Assembly: GCA_001972305.1 (NCBI GenBank)
Contig: BDDD01000724.1
Location: forward strand, 248,001-312,000
Source: Cephalotus follicularis
Taxonomy: Eukaryota; Streptophyta; Magnoliopsida; Oxalidales; Cephalotaceae
Length of the DNA: 64,000 bases
Reading direction: 5' to 3'
The notes below the pieces were generated by a model that saw only the letters and a list, made by a program, of their open reading frames with translations, had not been told where the DNA came from and ran no database searches. Both the position numbers and the translations under genes were made by a program. This document shows positions 59,210-64,000 of the stretch, one piece after another. How positions within the stretch are numbered: position 1 is the first letter of the stretch; the number at the start of each line of letters is the position of its first letter.

Positions 59210-59985
59210 TGTTGACGATTTAGTCTCAATCTTAGTTTTGATGATAACATATTTGTATTTAACAAGTTTACTTGATGTGCAAGATATTAGGAAGTTCCAC
59301 AAAAGGCAAAAATCATCTGCAGGGCAAAGACATCGACCTTCCAGCAAAGACATCGACGTTCGTACAAAAGACATCGATCCCTTTCAAGAAGACATCGACG
59401 TCTTTAGTGCCAAAAGTTACAGATCAAATTTTGATGAAGACATCGATCCCTACAAGCAAAGACATTGACGTCCGTACAAAAGACATCGATCCCTATCAAG
59501 AAGACATCGACGTCTTAAGGTGCAAAAGTTACAGGTCAAAATTGATTGATCACATCGATCCTTTCTCGTGAAGACATCGACGTCAATGAATTGAAGTTGA
59601 TCCCTTTACATAGACATCGGCGCCTTTCTAGACCTATCTGTAATTCCCAGAAAAGACATTGACCCCTATAGAAGAAGTCGATGTGATGCTCATAGGTTCA
59701 AATGCCTGGACATATTCCCAGAAATGACATCGACGCCTTTAAAAAGACATCGACGTCTTTTTAAATGGATTGACCCGGGAAACATGGAACGGCTAGTAAA
59801 CGCACTGGCAACGGCTATCAACTACCAAAGACATCGACGCCTTTATCAAGACATCGACGTCTTTATGTCAGCTGAGACAAATTCAAAGTTTCACTAACAC
59901 CTTTTAAAATCAAAAGCTTCCACGAATTATGCAACGGCTACACATCTTTTCTGCCTATAAAAAGAAGACTCAAACCTCAGAAGAA
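59210..59985 (+). repeat. LTR L, truncated Sirevirus-like LTR
   Basis: It starts TGTTGACGATTTAGTCTCAA, then 'ttttgatgataaca', the same head as LTR 5424. It carries a dense array of about 16 (A)AGACATCGACG(C/T)C-type motifs at 59325-59870 and a TATA box at 59956. The sequence beyond the TATA box does not match the leader seen in other Sirevirus-like LTRs, so the 3' part is missing. Confidence 0.65.
59956..59964 (+). promoter_or_regulatory. TATA box of LTR L
   Basis: TATAAAAAG lies just downstream of the motif array, the same relative order as in LTR H. Confidence 0.5.
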
Positions 59986-60110
59986 ACAAATTGGTGAGTA
60001 CTAGATTATAATAGGTTTGGTTGATATGTTATGTTATAAGGATAAAAGGTTCAATAAGTGATTAAGAATAATAAGAGTAGTTAAATGGAGAAGAAGTTAT
60101 AAAAACTCTA

Positions 60111-60180
60111 AAGTTAATCTTGCTCGGGCTAGAGAAATTTTAAGATGGGTGACCTCCTAGGAAGTTAGGTTGTGTCATGC
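60111..60180 (+). other. 5S-rRNA-like segment in LTR K
   Basis: The segment matches the internal part of plant 5S rRNA genes, covering all three internal promoter boxes: an A-box-like 'agttaatcttgctcgggct', intermediate element GATGGG (60144-60149) and C-box-like 'gtgacctcctaggaagtt' (60149-60166). The spacing is close to that of 5S genes. It is not a 5S gene: the 5' part and the ends are absent. LTRs with 5S-derived sequence are known in plants (Cassandra TRIM elements). Confidence 0.7.
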
Positions 60181-60251
60181 ATGGTTAGTTTATTATAAGG
60201 CACGGCTCGTCGGATAGGGGTAAGGTTAAAGGGATGGGTCGTGTCAGCCGG

Positions 60252-60705
60252 TGCTAGTACTATCTAATTTGAATTGGCCACTATTGCTTTATTTGTCAGC
60301 CGCAAGTGAGTCGATAGGTTGTCTTTTAGCTCAAAAAGATGGGTCTAGAGCAGAAAGAGTTGTGTTTTACTTAAGTTGGGTTTTGACTTTGGTCGTAGTT
60401 AAATGCACGACTATTTGTGTTTAGCATTGTATTTTGTTGCGCATAAATTAAAACATTATTTAATTTATTTTGTTGTGCAAATCATTTCAAAAATATATGT
60501 GATTAAAATATATGTTTAATCGTTCGATTCTTAGCGGCCGTATTAGGAAGTGGTGTTTAGCTCTAAACGAATTCAATTTTCAATATACTCCTCAAAAGGT
60601 AATCAAAGGTCAGGTTATGGGAAATTTCTTAGCCGATCGTCTTTTCCTATATATATACCCCCAGAGAACGACTAAGCAATGGGACTATTCTCAATATCAT
60701 TGACA
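60252..60705 (+). pseudogene. Element J RNase H region
   Basis: The frame resumes with 'WPLLLYLSAASESIGCLLAQ', an RNase H start. It decays through stops, and recovers at 60512-60703 ('LSGRIRKWCLALNEFNFQY', 'IKGQVMGNFLADR'), the connection to the second RNase H of Tat elements. Confidence 0.75.
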
Positions 60706-60918
60706 CCTTGGAAATTATTATTTGATGGATCTAGTACTGATTCGACCGTGGGAGTTGGAATTGTAATTATATCTCCTATCGGTCAAAGGACAAAAACTTC
60801 CTTTCAAATGGGTTTTGAGTGTACGAACAATCAAGTTGAATATGAGGCCTTGATCATTAAGCTAGAAATCCTTATTGAGATGGGTGTTTTGGTTGTTTTA
60901 TGGGAGACTCACAATTAG
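60679..60918 (+). pseudogene. Element J second (archaeal-type) RNase H
   Basis: 'WKLLFDGSSTDSTVGVGIVI' and 'FECTNNQVEYEALIIKLEI' are diagnostic of the additional RNase H domain found in Tat-lineage elements. It lies between the first RNase H and integrase and confirms the lineage. It is truncated after about 75 residues. Confidence 0.8.
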
Positions 60919-60999
60919 TCTTAAAATATTTAAGTGGAGAATATAAATGTACAAGTCAGTCTCTTATGGTATATTTTGTCATAACTATTCAACTCTTGG

Positions 61000-62240
61000 A
61001 TGAATTTGATGAGGTTTAAGCATGTACCTCGAGCCCTCAACTGTGAGGCAAACGAGTTGGATCAGCGAGCATCAGGATTGATGACGCCTAAAGGGATCAT
61101 GAAGAAGATGGTAAAAATTGAGAAACAAATGTTGCCATCTATCAAAAAAAGGAAAACGGTTGAGAGTGTGTTCCACGTGGATATAACTCCGACCGATTGG
61201 AGGTTTAACATAATTGAATAATTAAAAAATCCAAGCCAGAAGGTCAAAAGAAAGCTAAAGATCTTGGTACTCAATTACTGTTTATATGATGGTGAGATAT
61301 ATAGGAAAGGACATGATTGGTTACTTTTAAGGTGCTTGGGATTTGAAGAATCTGTACAAGTCATGATGGAGGTGCATGAAGGGACCTATGGAGCTCACCA
61401 ATCTAGCCTTAGGATGCTTTGGGTGATTAGAAGACATGGATGTTTTGGGCCAACAATCATGGTCGATTATATTAAATATGCAAAAGGTTGTCTAACATGT
61501 CAAAGGCACGGCGATGTTCAGAATGTCGATGCGACCGAGCTTCATCCTATTATGAAACCATGGACGTTTAGGGGTTGGGCAATAAATTTGATTGGAAAGA
61601 TATATCCAGTGTCCTCTAAGCAACACATATTCATTATCGTGGTGACCGACTATTTCACCAAGTGGGTGGAAGGAAACCTATAAGGAAAGTGGAACAATCG
61701 GATGTTATTGATTTTATGAAAGAAAACATCATTAATCAGTATGGTTTACCAGAAACCATCACGATCAATCAAGGCACTGCCTTCACTGGAAGTCAGTATG
61801 TGAACTTCAAAATTGTTTATTCAACTCCCCATTATGCCCAAACTAATGGTCAAGCTGAGACTTCAAACAAGGTTATCATAAATATCTTGAAAAAAATGAT
61901 AGAGGATAACCACGAAATTGGTATAGGATACTTTTTGAGGTTTTATGGGCCTACAGAACATCAAAACGGTTGATAACTGGGGTTAGTCCGTTCTCTTTAC
62001 CATACGGCCATGATGCAGTCATCCCTATGGAAACGGCTGTGAGATCAACTCGAATAACAATGCAACATGAGCTGACTCTGGTTCAATATATGGAATCCAT
62101 GGTTATGGAGTTAGAGGGGTAGGATGAAGAAATATTAAAGGCATTAGACAATATTAAGTGCAAAAAGAAAAGGTAGCCAAGGCGTACAATTAGCGCCTAA
62201 GGGCTAAAAGTTTTTGCTGAAGGAGATCTTGTATGGAAAA
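61000..62240 (+). pseudogene. Element J integrase
   Basis: The zinc region ('HEGTYGAHQSSLRML', 'CLTCQRHGD') is followed by the core: 'GWAINLIGKIY', 'VVTDYFTKWVEG', 'TINQGTAFTG' and 'HYAQTNGQAETSNKVI'. Two of the three catalytic aspartates read Asn, each explained by one G-to-A change. The C-terminal part ('GVSPFSLPYGHDAVIPMET', 'FAEGDLVWK') is broken by stops and a frameshift near 61675. The sequence stops at 62240 at another insertion. Confidence 0.85.
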
Positions 62241-63366
62241 CGTGTTGGTTTATTGTCAATCTAAACATCAAATGAACACTTAATCATGCACACACAAACC
62301 AGAATTACAGCGGCAATAAGAACACACAAACATGGCATCAAACATGCGAAGGATTGACCCTAAACCAATTCCAAGATTCCTGATCTATGCTTGCCTTGAT
62401 CTCTAGCCTAAACCAACACTTGGAGCGGCATAAAAGGAGGATTAGAATCACTCAAATGGGCTACAAGGATGACTCATTCACTTGTCATGGAGTGATCATG
62501 GCCTTCTAGTATTCCACACCAAGCATGATCACCAACATCATCTGAATGCGGCTAGCTTCGACCTCCTCTTCTCCACCACATTAGATTTGTCCATGAAGGC
62601 AATGGAAGGGAGAAAGAAAGCCCTCATTTTCCTTTAGGGAAAACTGAGAAGAGCTTAAGTTTTTCTTCTTTTGAGTGGTCAAAACAAAATGCATTTTATG
62701 CTAACCCATAGTAACTTAATATCAGGGCAATTTCCGGTAAGTCTAACTGACTGGATTTTAGTATTTAATCAAGCCCTCACTTAATTATACGAATTATCCT
62801 TCAATTAAGACTCATAAAAATGATGTAGTCATCAAGCTTATAGTGCGTGACTCTGATAATTCATGTGGTATACCGGGCGTAGGGGCAAAATCGTAAATTT
62901 ACGATTACCGATTGAACTTGTCCAATCGAATTAGAACTCTTCCAACGTATTTGCAAATTGAAACACTTTCAATTTTTCTCTTATACAAGATGAATCAATC
63001 TCTATATGATAGTTCAGTATGTTTATGGTTTCCTATGGATAAAAGTAAATATCGATATATCAACTGCAAATACTTGAAGAAGTACTACCCAATAATGTGG
63101 GATATGAGGCGAGATCAGTAATATATAAAAATCCCCAACTAATCGATTGAGGAGTTGCAAATACGTAACTACTTATTAAAATCCTACCAGGGATATTCGT
63201 ATATTCCAAAAGTTGTTCAAAACCAAAAGGCCACTCTTGTGATCGCAAAAGTATTCACAAATTGTTCTAAAATACGACCAAACACGGTCACAATAACCAA
63301 GAAGGCCTTTTGGCCAAAATTGTTTCTCAAAAATTACTAAACATCCATTTCAAAAAAGAATATTAC
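62241..63366. other. Unclassified insertion in the 3' part of element J
   Basis: J integrase breaks at a TGTTGGTTTATTGTC start that looks like an LTR head. No matching end or duplication was found. The interior is non-coding and AT-rich; short frames at 62912-63340 have no recognisable motif. Confidence 0.35.
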
Positions 63367-63671
63367 TGTAGGCATTCCACTCCTCCATCAGGTCCTTCAT
63401 CTTTGCCTCAGCCGTATCACGGTCATGTACCCAGGCTGGGTAATTGGAATTGAATTCCATTAGCGTAAGCATATTGGTATCAACCTTAGCTTTTTCTGCC
63501 CTAATCCGCTTCTAGTTGTCATGGATGGTACGAACCCGGGCATTGGCCGCGTTCTTTAGGTTGACAATCTTGGATTGAATGGTTAGAATTTCTTTGTTGT
63601 CTGTCATGTTTAGTGCTTCAAGCTCCACATTCTTATCTTTGAGACTATTGTGTAGTTCACGTTTTTGTTAG
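63367..63671 (-). pseudogene. Antisense coiled-coil-like ORF remnant
   Basis: About 100 codons are open on the minus strand apart from one TAG (near 63514). The product is charged and helical in character ('DKNVELEALNMTDNKEILT', 'RDTAEAKMKDLMEEWNAY'). It lies downstream of Tat-like integrase and antisense to it. Some Tat-lineage elements carry an extra antisense ORF between pol and the 3' LTR, which fits, but the sequence itself is not recognised. Confidence 0.4.
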
Positions 63672-64000
63672 AAAGTCTCAAAAATGCAGAAGAGAACATT
63701 AATGGATGTTAGGGTTAGGGTTTGTATAACAAAACTTTTTAGACCATTTAAATGCCCAATCAATGGCATACCCTAAAAATAAATCCATTATTGTCCTAAT
63801 AGGCCATAGGATCACTAATTAGGGTATCAATTGAACCTACTAAACCAGCCGAGCAATGAGGGAATTCGGGTTGGAGCAAAGGGCTACACAAACCCTAATT
63901 GGTCACTCCAAAAAAATTTAGGGTAACACAATAAAAACCCTAACACATGGAGCTCCAATCGGAACCCTCCCCTAGCCAAACCCGAAGGGTTTGTTGGGAT
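63672..64000. other. Non-coding flank
   Basis: AT-rich DNA with several 'aaccctaa'/'ttagggtt' telobox-like words. Nothing else is seen. Confidence 0.3.

Larger units (their letters stand above)
52534..60246 (+). mobile_element. Solo LTR K, filled by later insertions
   Basis: The left piece (52534-52949) starts TGTAACCCCCCGTG; the right piece (roughly 59990-60246) ends GGGTCGTGTCA. The flanks GTTGG and GCCGG (60247-60251) would be a target-site duplication with two changes. Removing the block restores the J reading frame ('SWSLV' then 'LSNLNWPLLLYL'), which is strong support for the boundaries. Inside K are the inverted pair E and LTR L. The start of the right piece is not fixed. Confidence 0.7.

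Noticed and set aside
60111..60180. Functional 5S rRNA gene
   Set aside because: Only the internal control region is similar; the 5' part, ends and a terminator T-run in place are missing.

Overview
The window looks like plant nuclear repeat DNA, probably from a eudicot. It is built almost entirely of LTR retrotransposons: Ty3/gypsy chromoviruses, one Tat-like Ty3/gypsy element, and Sirevirus-like Ty1/copia LTRs. Broken pieces of an endogenous caulimovirid-like pararetrovirus are also present. I found no intact host gene, tRNA gene, intact rRNA gene or CRISPR array. Every coding region is a broken retroelement or pararetrovirus gene. I cannot name the species.

Layout: 1-300 is a fragment rich in the motif CAGTCG(A/G)CTG. 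702-4487 is a deleted chromovirus (element A) sitting in the 3' end of a Sirevirus-like element, whose polypurine tracts and LTR follow at 5088-6656. 6657-8000 is non-coding repeat DNA. About 8000-10052 is an LTR (C). 10070-18055 is a minus-strand chromovirus (element B, TSD CTAAG). 18061-25217 is pararetrovirus-derived DNA, split by a 4.1-kb solo LTR (D, 19156-23292, TSD AAATC).

25218-49999 is a deep nest. A Sirevirus-like solo LTR (H, TSD AAATG) lies in pararetrovirus DNA. Chromovirus F (25981-49633) lies in H. Chromovirus G (33116-46964, TSD GAATC) lies in the last codons of F pol. Gag-only element M (34673-38707, TSD GGTAT) lies in the 5' LTR of G. Pararetrovirus DNA resumes on the minus strand at 50005.

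50368-62240 is an old Tat-like element (J), interrupted in its reverse transcriptase/RNase H region by a solo LTR (K, 52534-60246). K carries a 5S-rRNA-like segment and is itself filled by a large inverted LTR pair (E) and a truncated Sirevirus-like LTR (L). 62241-64000 holds an unclassified insertion and an antisense coiled-coil-like remnant.

The strongest pattern is shared architecture among unrelated LTRs. At least three LTR groups carry dispersed arrays of short palindromes centred on GTCGAC: CAGTCGACTG, AAGACGTCGACGTCTT and AAAGCGTCGACGCTTT. The second and third occur in both gypsy and copia LTRs. This sharing across superfamilies is the main candidate for something undescribed.
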